64,000 bases of DNA from JADJWR01 sp963847675 (GTDB taxonomy: Bacteria; Pseudomonadota; Gammaproteobacteria; Burkholderiales; Burkholderiaceae_F), in contig CAWKAP010000005.1 in the NCBI GenBank assembly GCA_963847675.1, positions 372,001 to 436,000 of the forward strand, read 5' to 3'. Positions within the stretch are counted from its first letter, which is position 1; every line of letters starts with the position of its first letter. Of the stretch, positions 11,070 to 18,267 are shown in pieces. A model generated the notes under the pieces. That model saw only the letters and a list, made by a program, of their open reading frames with translations, ran no database searches and was not told the DNA's origin. The translations under genes were made by a program, and so were the position numbers.

Positions 11070-11453
11070 ATGCAGGGAACGATCAGCACCAGCAAGCGCC
11101 AAGGCGGACTCGGCCTGATCTCGCTGATCTTCGTCGGTCTGATCATCATCGCGCTGCTGATCGTCGGCGCCAAGCTGGTGCCGGCGATCACCGAGTACAT
11201 GGCGATCGAAAAGGCGATCCAGGCGGTCCGCAACCAGGGCGAAACGGTGCCCAAGATCCGTTCGGCGTTCGACCGCTACGCGGATATAGACGACATAAAG
11301 TCCGTCCGCGGCAAGGATCTCGACATCACCAAGGAATCCGACAAGGTGGTGATCTCGTATGCCTATTCGTACACGATCCCGATCACCGACAACGTGCGGC
11401 TGGTGATCGATTTCTCGGGCACGACCACCTCGCGCCCGCAGGCCGGCAACTGA
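11070..11453 (+). CDS. DUF4845 family membrane-anchored protein
   Basis: The ATG follows a strong GGAGGAG ribosome site and gives 127 residues. There is a short basic N-terminus, one hydrophobic anchor (about residues 14-36, pseudopilin-like in position) and a small soluble domain, presumably outside the cytoplasm. The IRSAFDRYADIDDIKSVRGKD-like segment and the location between lepB and rnc match the DUF4845 family seen at this locus in beta- and gammaproteobacteria. Function unknown; the family and locus call is fairly secure. Confidence 0.8.
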   Translation: MQGTISTSKRQGGLGLISLIFVGLIIIALLIVGAKLVPAITEYMAIEKAIQAVRNQGETVPKIRSAFDRYADIDDIKSVRGKDLDITKESDKVVISYAYSYTIPITDNVRLVIDFSGTTTSRPQAGN

Positions 11454-11475
11454 CAGCGACGGAGAGCCGCGGCGC

Positions 11476-12327
11476 GTGACGGAGCTCAGCGAACTCGAAC
11501 ATCGCCTCGGCTACGAGTTTGCCGACCGCGAGTTGCTGGCGCAGGCGCTCACGCATCGCAGCCACGGTGCCGTCCACAACGAGCGGCTCGAGTTCCTCGG
11601 CGACGCCGTGCTGAACTGCACGATCGCCCAGCTGCTGTTTCTGAGGTTCGCGCGCCTGAACGAAGGGGATCTGTCGCGCCTGCGCGCCAACCTGGTCAAG
11701 CAGCAGTCGCTGGCGGAGATCGCCGAGCGGCTCGAACTGAGCCAGTTCCTGCGTCTCGGCGAGGGCGAACGGAAGAGCGGCGGTTTCCGGCGGCCTTCGA
11801 TCCTGGCCGACACGCTCGAGGCGGCCGTCGGCGCGGTGTTCGTCGACCGCGGTTTCGAGGCGGCGCGTGAGGTCATCGCGCGGCTCTTCGAGCCGGTGCT
11901 CAAGTCGGTCGATCCGAAGACGCTGGGCAAGGACAGCAAGACGCTGCTTCAGGAGTTCCTGCAGGGCAAGCGTCTGCCGCTGCCGCAGTACTCGGTGGTC
12001 GAGACGCGCGGTGCTGCTCACAACCAGGAATTCGAGGTCGAGTGCGCGCTGCCCAAGCTCGGGGTGAGCGTGCGGGGCAGCGGCCGCAGCCGCCGCGCGG
12101 CGGAGCAGTCGGCCGCCAAGCTGGCCCTGGAGGCGGCGCAGGCGGCGCGGCGCGCAAGGCGCAAGGCGGCCGCCGAACATGCGGAGCCGTCGACGCCCGC
12201 CGAACCCCGGAGCGCGGGCGCTGTCGAGGCCGGTGGCGACGGTAGCGGCAGCGATGCCGAGGCGTCGGCGGCCGACGGGCAGACCGTCGCCGCGGCGCAG
12301 GCGTCGCCGATACCGCAGTCGCGCTGA
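11476..12327 (+). CDS. rnc: ribonuclease III with a C-terminal extension
   Basis: RNase III cleaves double-stranded RNA, including rRNA precursors. The GTG start gives 283 residues, well over the usual 220-230. The nuclease signature ERLEFLGDAVL is near residue 36, the second acidic cluster LADTLEAAVGA near 112, and a double-stranded RNA-binding domain covers about 155-222 (GSGRSRRAAEQSAAKLAL). The last 55-60 residues are a low-complexity tail of Ala, Glu, Ser and Gly. The gene lies 3 bp before era, the classical lepB-rnc-era order. Confidence 0.96.
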   Translation: MTELSELEHRLGYEFADRELLAQALTHRSHGAVHNERLEFLGDAVLNCTIAQLLFLRFARLNEGDLSRLRANLVKQQSLAEIAERLELSQFLRLGEGERKSGGFRRPSILADTLEAAVGAVFVDRGFEAAREVIARLFEPVLKSVDPKTLGKDSKTLLQEFLQGKRLPLPQYSVVETRGAAHNQEFEVECALPKLGVSVRGSGRSRRAAEQSAAKLALEAAQAARRARRKAAAEHAEPSTPAEPRSAGAVEAGGDGSGSDAEASAADGQTVAAAQASPIPQSR

Positions 12328-12330
12328 AGG

Positions 12331-13254
12331 ATGGCCGAAGCGCCGGACGTTGGCGCGGCCGGTCCGCGCACCGGCTTCGTGGCGATCGTCGGCCGTCCGA
12401 ACGTCGGCAAGTCGACGCTGCTCAATGCGCTGGTCGGCGAACATGTCTCGATCACGTCGCGCAAGCCGCAGACCACGCGGGTGCGCGTGCTCGGCGTGCT
12501 CACGCGCGGCGCAGCGCCCGCCACGACGCAGTTCATCTTCGTCGACACGCCGGGCTTTCAGCGCCGCCACCGGACGCTGCTGACCCGGCGCATGAACGAG
12601 AGCGTCAGCGCGGCGCTGCGCGATGCGGACGTCGTGGTGATGGTCATCGACGCGCGGGGCCTGACGGCTGAGGACGAGGTCCTGCTCGACGCGCTCCCGG
12701 CCGATCGCGGCAACGTCATCCTGGCGTTGAACAAGACCGACGCGCTGCCCGACCGCGACCACCTGCTGCCACGCATCGCCGAGGCGGCGGCGCGCTTCCC
12801 GTTCGCCGCCATCGTGCCCGTCAGCGCGGAGAAGCGGCGCCAGCTCGACGACCTGCTCGGCGAGATCGAGCGCCGGTTGCCGGCCGGTGAACCGCTCTTC
12901 GAGGCGGACCAGTTCACCGACCGCAGCCTCCGCTTCCTCGCCGCCGAGGCATTGCGCGAGAAGGCGTTTCGCCTGCTCGGCGACGAACTGCCGTACGGCA
13001 TCGCGGTGACGATCGAGCGCTGGAACGAGGACGAGCATCGTGCCGAGATCGTCGCCACCCTGCTGGTCGACCGTGACGCGCACAAGGGCATCGTCATCGG
13101 CGCCGGCGGCGCCAAGCTGCGCGAGATCGGGCGGCTGGCGCGGCTCGACATCGAAAGACTGCTCGGCAAGCCGGTCCATCTGCAGACGCACGTTCGCGTG
13201 CGCCGCGGGTGGAGCGACGATGCGCGGGCGCTGGCGGGCCTCGGCTATGAATGA
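12331..13254 (+). CDS. era: GTPase Era
   Basis: Era is a GTPase that helps 30S subunit maturation by binding 16S rRNA. The 307-residue product shows G1 GRPNVGKST near residue 24, switch segment TSRKPQTTR, G3 DTPGF and G4 NKTD. A C-terminal KH domain contains GIVIGAGGAKLREIGRLAR. It begins 3 bp after rnc and overlaps recO by 8 bases, so rnc, era and recO appear co-translated. Confidence 0.97.
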   Translation: MAEAPDVGAAGPRTGFVAIVGRPNVGKSTLLNALVGEHVSITSRKPQTTRVRVLGVLTRGAAPATTQFIFVDTPGFQRRHRTLLTRRMNESVSAALRDADVVVMVIDARGLTAEDEVLLDALPADRGNVILALNKTDALPDRDHLLPRIAEAAARFPFAAIVPVSAEKRRQLDDLLGEIERRLPAGEPLFEADQFTDRSLRFLAAEALREKAFRLLGDELPYGIAVTIERWNEDEHRAEIVATLLVDRDAHKGIVIGAGGAKLREIGRLARLDIERLLGKPVHLQTHVRVRRGWSDDARALAGLGYE

Positions 13255-14008
13255 TGCGCCCGGCGCGTCGCCGGTAACCCGACGGCGCGGCACCGACGCG
13301 CGGGTCGAACACCAGCCGGCGTTCGTGCTGCACACGTATCCGTGGCGGGAGACCAGCCTGATCGTCGAGGCGCTGACGCGCGACCACGGTCGCGTGGCGC
13401 TGGTCGCGCGCGGCGCCAAGCGGCGCACCTCGCAGCTGCGCGGCGTGCTCTCGCCCTTTTCGGCGCTGGCGCTGGCCTGGAGCGGGCGCGGGGAGATCAA
13501 GACGCTGATCCGCGCCGAGTGGACCGGCGGACTCGTTCCGTTGCGCGGCGACGCGCTGCTGGCGGGCTTCTACATGAACGAACTGCTCGTCCGGATGCTG
13601 GCGCGAGGCGATGCGCATCCCCTGCTGTTCGGTGCTTATGCGGGCGCGCTGCGCGCGCTGGCGGGTGACGACGCACCCAGCGGTTCGACACTGCGTGCCT
13701 TCGAGTTCGAACTGCTGCGCGAGGTCGGCTACCTGCCGGCGCTCGACGTCTGCGCGGACGGCGAACCTGTGGCGCCCGGTACTCGCTACCGCGTCGATCC
13801 GCAGCACGGTCTGGTGCGCCTCGAGGGCGACAGCGGAGCCGTCAGCATTCTGGGCGAGTCGGCACTGGCGATGGCCGCGGGGGAGTTCGCGCTGCCGGGC
13901 GTGGCCAGCGAGGCGCGGGCGATGCTGCGTCTGATCATTCGTTACCATCTCGACGGCCGCCCGCTGAACACGCGGCGCATCCTGCAGGACCTGAAGGAAC
14001 TCGACTGA
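13247..14008 (+). CDS. recO: DNA repair protein RecO
   Basis: RecO loads RecA onto SSB-coated single-stranded DNA with RecR. The ATG at 13247 lies inside the end of era. The 253-residue product has the N-terminal OB-fold segment AFVLHTYPWRETSLIVEALT with GAKRRTSQLRGVL, then the helical domain FYMNELLVRMLARGDAHPLLF and FEFELLREVGYLPAL. The terminal RYHLDGRPLNTRRILQDL is typical. The zinc-site cysteines found in some RecO proteins are largely absent, as is common in proteobacteria. Confidence 0.94.
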   Translation: MNDAPGASPVTRRRGTDARVEHQPAFVLHTYPWRETSLIVEALTRDHGRVALVARGAKRRTSQLRGVLSPFSALALAWSGRGEIKTLIRAEWTGGLVPLRGDALLAGFYMNELLVRMLARGDAHPLLFGAYAGALRALAGDDAPSGSTLRAFEFELLREVGYLPALDVCADGEPVAPGTRYRVDPQHGLVRLEGDSGAVSILGESALAMAAGEFALPGVASEARAMLRLIIRYHLDGRPLNTRRILQDLKELD

Positions 14009-14125
14009 AATGAGCCTGCCGAGCTGCAGCGGGACCAATGCCTTGACCCGGCGGAGCCCGGCACGCCGCGACGAGAGGGGCACGGCCCGCGGCGAACCCT
14101 TCGAGCGCGGCAGGAGGCCGGGCTC

Positions 14126-14884
14126 GTGACCGCGCTCAGCGTCAACCTGAACAAGATCGCCCTGGTGCGCAATACGCGCGCGCTCGGCATACCGAGCGTC
14201 ACGAAGTTCGCGGCCATCGCCCTCGAGGCGGGGGCGGACGGCATCACCGTGCATCCGCGGCCCGATGGGCGCCACGTGCGCGGTGACGACGTACGCGAGC
14301 TTGCCTCGCTGCTCGCCGGCTGGCCGGCGGCGGAGTTCAACATCGAGGGCAACCCCTTCCATCAGCTGATGGACTACGTGCGCGCCGTGCGGCCGCACCA
14401 GTGCACCTTCGTGCCCGACGAGACCGGCGCCTTCACTTCGGATCATGGCTGGGACCTGCCGCGCGACGCGGCGCGGCTGCGGCCGATCATCGACGAGGCG
14501 AGGGCGCTTGGCGTACGCGTCAGCCTGTTCATGGATCCCGATCCCGAGGCAATGAAGCTCGCGCGGCAGGTCGGCGCCGATCGGGTCGAGCTGTACACCG
14601 AGCCCTATGCCCTCGCGTTCGCTACTGGCGAACGTGCCGCGCAGCTCGATCGGTACCGCGTCGCGGCGGAGGCGGCGCAGGCCGTGGGGCTCGGCGTCAA
14701 TGCCGGTCACGACCTGAACCGCGACAACCTGCCGCCATTCCTGGCCAGCGTGCCGGGCGTGCGCGAGGTGTCGATCGGTCACGCGCTGACGGCGGATGCG
14801 CTGGAGTTCGGCATGGCGGCCGCTGTGCGGCTCTATCTGGCGGCCATCCGCATGGGCGAAGCTGCCACGCGCGAGACGGCGTGA
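14126..14884 (+). CDS. pdxJ: pyridoxine 5'-phosphate synthase PdxJ, variant type
   Basis: PdxJ joins 1-deoxy-xylulose 5-phosphate and 3-amino-2-oxopropyl phosphate to make pyridoxine phosphate. A GTG start follows AGGAGG (14112-14117) and gives 252 residues. The barrel motifs HPRPDGRHV, EFNIEG, VNAGHDLN and VSIGHALTADA are present. The N-terminal strand reads SVNLNKIALVRNTR, where common PdxJ proteins have a VNIDH-like segment, so this belongs to a divergent subtype (comparison from memory). It overlaps acpS by 4 bases, the usual pdxJ-acpS pair. Confidence 0.93.
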   Translation: MTALSVNLNKIALVRNTRALGIPSVTKFAAIALEAGADGITVHPRPDGRHVRGDDVRELASLLAGWPAAEFNIEGNPFHQLMDYVRAVRPHQCTFVPDETGAFTSDHGWDLPRDAARLRPIIDEARALGVRVSLFMDPDPEAMKLARQVGADRVELYTEPYALAFATGERAAQLDRYRVAAEAAQAVGLGVNAGHDLNRDNLPPFLASVPGVREVSIGHALTADALEFGMAAAVRLYLAAIRMGEAATRETA

Positions 14885-15297
14885 TCTACGGCGTGGGCAC
14901 CGACCTGGTGGAAATCGGGCGCATCGCGGCCGCGGTGGAGCGCTTCGGTGAGCGCTTCGTCGAGCGCATTCTCGGGCCCCAGGAGCGGGCGCGCTATTCG
15001 GCGCGGCGCGCCCGCTCCGCGAGCCGCGGCCTCGCCTTTCTCGCGACCCGCTTCGCGGCCAAGGAAGCGGTGTCGAAGGCCATCGGTCTGGGGATGCGCT
15101 CGCCGATGAGCTGGCGTGCGGTCGAGATCGTCAATGCGCCGTCGGGCCAGCCGCAGGTGGTCGTTCATGGCGCGCTGGCCGATTTCGTGCGGACGAAGCG
15201 GCTTCGTCTGTCCGTATCGGTGAGCGATGAGCAAACGATGGCGATCGCCTTCGTCGTGGCGGAAGTCGTGGGCAGCGATTCAGCTGCGGGAGCCTGA
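14881..15297 (+). CDS. acpS: holo-ACP synthase AcpS
   Basis: AcpS transfers the 4'-phosphopantetheine of CoA to Ser37 of AcpP, which is encoded at 2462. The GTG start overlaps pdxJ (GTGA). The 138-residue product has the magnesium-binding VGTDLVEI near its start and the second signature FAAKEAVSKAIG, with MSWRAVEIV and LSVSVSDEQTMAIAFVV following. Length and motifs are standard. nagZ begins immediately after the stop, suggesting a recO-pdxJ-acpS-nagZ transcript. Confidence 0.96.
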   Translation: MIYGVGTDLVEIGRIAAAVERFGERFVERILGPQERARYSARRARSASRGLAFLATRFAAKEAVSKAIGLGMRSPMSWRAVEIVNAPSGQPQVVVHGALADFVRTKRLRLSVSVSDEQTMAIAFVVAEVVGSDSAAGA

Positions 15298-16338
15298 GTG
15301 CTCGGGCCGGTCGTCGTCGACGTCGAAGGCACGCAGCTAAGCGAAGCCGAACGCCGGCGGCTGCGTCATCCGCTCGTCGGCATGGTGATCCTGTTCGCGC
15401 GCAACTATTCCTCGCCCGAGCAGCTGTGCGCGCTGACGGCGGAGATCCACGGGCTGCGCTCGCCGCCGCTGCTGATCGCTGTCGACCACGAGGGCGGCCG
15501 CGTGCAGCGGTTTCGTGAGCCGCCGTTCACGCGCATCGCGCCGATGCTGCGCTTGGGCGCGCTATGGGACGTCGACGTGCTGCGCGCCTGCCGCGCCGCG
15601 CTGGCGATCGGGTACGTGCTGGCCGCTGAGCTGCGTGCGCACGGGGTCGACCTCAGCTTCGCGCCGGTGCTCGATCTCGACTGGGGCCATAGCAGCGTCA
15701 TCGGCGATCGGGCGCTGCATCGCGATCCACGGGTCGTGGCGCTCCTTGCCGCGCAGCTGATGCACGGCATGTCGCTGGCCGGCATGGGCAACTGCGGCAA
15801 GCACTTTCCCGGGCACGGCTGGCCGGTGGCGGACTCGCACACCGCCGTGCCGGTCGACGAGCGCGGCCGCGCCGCGGTGCTCGCCGCGGACGTTGCGCCG
15901 TACCGCTGGCTCGGCGTCGCCCTGGCCGGGGTGATGCCGGCGCACGTGATCTATCCCGAGGTCGACCCCAGGCCGGCGGGCTTTTCCTCGCGCTGGATCA
16001 AGGGCGTGCTCCGGCGCCAGCTGGGCTTCACCGGTGCCGTCTTCAGCGACGATCTGTCGATGGAAGGTGCGAGCGTCGCCGGCGACATCGTTGCGCGCGG
16101 GCAGGCGGCGCTCGATGCGGGGTGCGACTTCATCCTCGCCTGCAACGATCCTGCCTCTGCGGAAGCGCTGCTGGCCCGCATTCGCTGGCGGCGCACCGCC
16201 GCCTTTGAGCGGAGGCAGGCACGCGTCATGCCGCGTGGAGCGGCTGCGACGATGGCGGATCTGCTGCGCGATCCGACCTATCTGGCGGCGCGCGAAGAAA
16301 CCATCGCCTTGAATACGACCGTCACGGCGAGTGCGTGA
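15298..16338 (+). CDS. nagZ: beta-N-acetylhexosaminidase NagZ
   Basis: A cytoplasmic family 3 glycosidase that releases GlcNAc from anhydromuropeptides in cell-wall recycling. It starts with GTG directly after the acpS stop and has 346 residues. The substrate-binding DHEGGRVQRF, the catalytic loop motif KHFPGHG and the nucleophile aspartate motif FSDDLSMEGA are all present. It ends 12 bp before the convergent CoA transferase gene, with no recognisable terminator between them. Confidence 0.95.
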   Translation: MLGPVVVDVEGTQLSEAERRRLRHPLVGMVILFARNYSSPEQLCALTAEIHGLRSPPLLIAVDHEGGRVQRFREPPFTRIAPMLRLGALWDVDVLRACRAALAIGYVLAAELRAHGVDLSFAPVLDLDWGHSSVIGDRALHRDPRVVALLAAQLMHGMSLAGMGNCGKHFPGHGWPVADSHTAVPVDERGRAAVLAADVAPYRWLGVALAGVMPAHVIYPEVDPRPAGFSSRWIKGVLRRQLGFTGAVFSDDLSMEGASVAGDIVARGQAALDAGCDFILACNDPASAEALLARIRWRRTAAFERRQARVMPRGAAATMADLLRDPTYLAAREETIALNTTVTASA

Positions 16339-16350
16339 CGACCGCGCAGG

Positions 16351-17565
16351 TCAGCCAAGCACGCCCTTGGCGCGCAGTTCTGCGATCTCCTGATCGCCCA
16401 GGCCGAGTTCACGCAGCACGACCTCGGTTTCCTCTCCCAGCCGGGGCGCGGCCGTGCGCAGCGTGCCCGGCGTCGCAGAGAGCCTGGGCACCACGCCGGG
16501 GACATCGAGCGTCCAGCCGTCGCGCGTGACCTGCGGGACGATCATGCCGCGCGCGCGGTAATGCGGGTCCTCGTGGATGTCCTTCACCGTGTAGACCTTG
16601 CCGGCCGGCACGCGCGCCGCGGCCATCGCCTCCAGCACGGCAGCCACCGTTCGCGTCGAGGTCCATTGCTCGATCGCGGCGTCGATCTCGCCGACACGCG
16701 CGACCCGGCCGACGTTGCCGGCAAGCTCGGGATCCCTGGCCAGATCATCCCGACCGATCGCCTCCATCAGCCGCCTGAAGATGCTGTCGCCGTTGCCGGC
16801 GATCAGCACGAAGCCGTCGCTGCAGCGATAGGCATTGGTCGGCGCGATCCCGGGCATGCTGCTGCCGGTGGCTTCGCGCACCGTGCCGAATACGCTGTAT
16901 TCGGGGAGCAGGCTTTCCATCACGTTGAACACCGCCTCGTGCAACGCCACGTCGATCACCTGGCCAGTGCCGCCGTTCACCTTGCGGTGGTAGAGCGCCA
17001 TCATCACGCCGATCACGCCGTGCAGCGCCGCCAGCGTGTCGCCGATCGAAACGCCGACGCGCACCGGAACGCGGCCCGGCTCGCCGGTCAGGTGGCGCAG
17101 CCCGCCCATTGCCTCGCCGATGACGCCGAAGCCCGGCTGGTCACGGTATGGCCCCGTCTGGCCGTAGCCGGAGATGCGCAGCATGACCAGGCCGGGGTTC
17201 AGTGCGCTGAGCCGGTCCCATCCCAGCCCCCATCCTTCCAGCGTGCCGGGGCGGAAGTTCTCGATCAGCACATCGGCCTCGGCAATCAGCCGGCGGGCGA
17301 TGTCCTGACCCTCTGCTGCGCGCAGGTCGAGCGTGACCGATCGCTTGTTGCGCGACTGGACCTGCCACCACACCGAGGTGCCGTCCTTGAGCAGCCTCCA
17401 CTTGCGCAGCGGGTCGCCGCTGCCCGGCGGCTCGATCTTGATCACGTCGGCGCCGAACTCGCCGAGCATCTTGCCGGCGAACGGGCCGGCGATGAGCTGG
17501 CCCATCTCGACGACGCGCACGCCGGCCAGCGCGGCCGGCGTCGAGGCGGCTTGCGGGACGCTCAC
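16351..17565 (-). CDS. CaiB/BaiF family (class III) CoA transferase
   Basis: This family moves CoA between acyl-CoA and a free carboxylic acid. The GTG start gives 404 residues, the usual length. N-terminal VRVVEMGQLIAGPFAGKMLGE, then DVIKIEPPGSGDPLR, LIENFRPGTLEGWGLG, GYGQTGPY and the C-terminal GEETEVVLRELGL are family hallmarks. The specific acid cannot be read from the sequence. It lies downstream of efp on the same strand with a 26-bp gap, so it may share its transcript. A second family member is encoded at 33002-34205. Confidence 0.92.
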   Translation of the reverse strand: MSVPQAASTPAALAGVRVVEMGQLIAGPFAGKMLGEFGADVIKIEPPGSGDPLRKWRLLKDGTSVWWQVQSRNKRSVTLDLRAAEGQDIARRLIAEADVLIENFRPGTLEGWGLGWDRLSALNPGLVMLRISGYGQTGPYRDQPGFGVIGEAMGGLRHLTGEPGRVPVRVGVSIGDTLAALHGVIGVMMALYHRKVNGGTGQVIDVALHEAVFNVMESLLPEYSVFGTVREATGSSMPGIAPTNAYRCSDGFVLIAGNGDSIFRRLMEAIGRDDLARDPELAGNVGRVARVGEIDAAIEQWTSTRTVAAVLEAMAAARVPAGKVYTVKDIHEDPHYRARGMIVPQVTRDGWTLDVPGVVPRLSATPGTLRTAAPRLGEETEVVLRELGLGDQEIAELRAKGVLG

Positions 17566-17591
17566 GCCGAATCAGCCCTCACGGCGGCCGG

Positions 17592-18158
17592 TCAGGCGCG
17601 CTCGATGTACGAGCCGTCGTCGGTGCTGACGCGGACTTTCTCGCCCGTGTTGACGAACGGTGGCACCTGCACGGTCAGGCCGGTCTCCAGCCGGGCCGGC
17701 TTGAATGACGTGGTCGCGGTAGCGTTCTTGATGCCCGGCTCCGTCTCGACCACCTCAAGCACCACGCTGGTCGGCAGCTGGATGCCGATCGGTCGCTCAT
17801 TGTGGAAATTGATGTCGACCTCCATGTTCGGCAGCAGGTACTCGGACTGCCCCTCGAGGAAGTCGGCGCCGAGCGTGATCTGCTCGTAGGTCTCGTTGTC
17901 CATGAACACGTAATTGGGGCCGTCCTGGTACGAGTAGGTCATCGTGCGGCGGTCGATGAACGGGCGCTCGACACGGTCGTCGGTCGACAGTCGCTCGTTG
18001 CGCTTCTGGCCGCTCTCGACGTCCTTCATCTCGACCTGCATGTAGGCGCCGCCGCGGCCGCCCACGTGAACGTGGTGCGACTTCAGCACGCGCCAGACAC
18101 GTTTGTCGAGCTCGAGCAGGTTGCCGGCGCGGATTTCGGTGGCGAGGATCTTGGCCAT
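17592..18158 (-). CDS. efp: elongation factor P with arginine at the loop tip
   Basis: EF-P relieves ribosome stalling at polyproline. The ATG at 18158 gives 188 residues, and three beta-barrel domains can be followed through EIRAGNLLEL, MDNETYEQI and the C-terminal NTGEKVRVSTDDGSYIERA. The modified-loop segment reads HVGGRGGAY, with Arg35 where the E. coli type has a lysine. From memory, betaproteobacterial EF-P loops read more like KSGRNAA, and this protein resembles the alphaproteobacterial type overall. No EarP-like rhamnosyltransferase or EpmA/EpmB gene is adjacent. uvrC is divergent, 109 bp away. Confidence 0.95.
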   Translation of the reverse strand: MAKILATEIRAGNLLELDKRVWRVLKSHHVHVGGRGGAYMQVEMKDVESGQKRNERLSTDDRVERPFIDRRTMTYSYQDGPNYVFMDNETYEQITLGADFLEGQSEYLLPNMEVDINFHNERPIGIQLPTSVVLEVVETEPGIKNATATTSFKPARLETGLTVQVPPFVNTGEKVRVSTDDGSYIERA

Positions 18159-18236
18159 TGGGGAGGTCCTGACGGAAAAGTGGATGGCCGCCGCTCTTAG
18201 AATGGCAGGCGGCATCAAGTGCTTGAAAAGCCTGCG

Positions 18237-18242
18237 ATTATA
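18237..18242 (-). promoter_or_regulatory. -10 box of the efp promoter
   Basis: Read on the minus strand this is a perfect TATAAT, about 80 bases before the efp start codon and inside the 109-bp gap shared with divergent uvrC. No convincing -35 hexamer was found at 16-18 bp spacing, so the call rests on the -10 match and position. Confidence 0.45.
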
Positions 18243-18267
18243 GAGTGGGCAGCGCGGCCAAAGCGAC

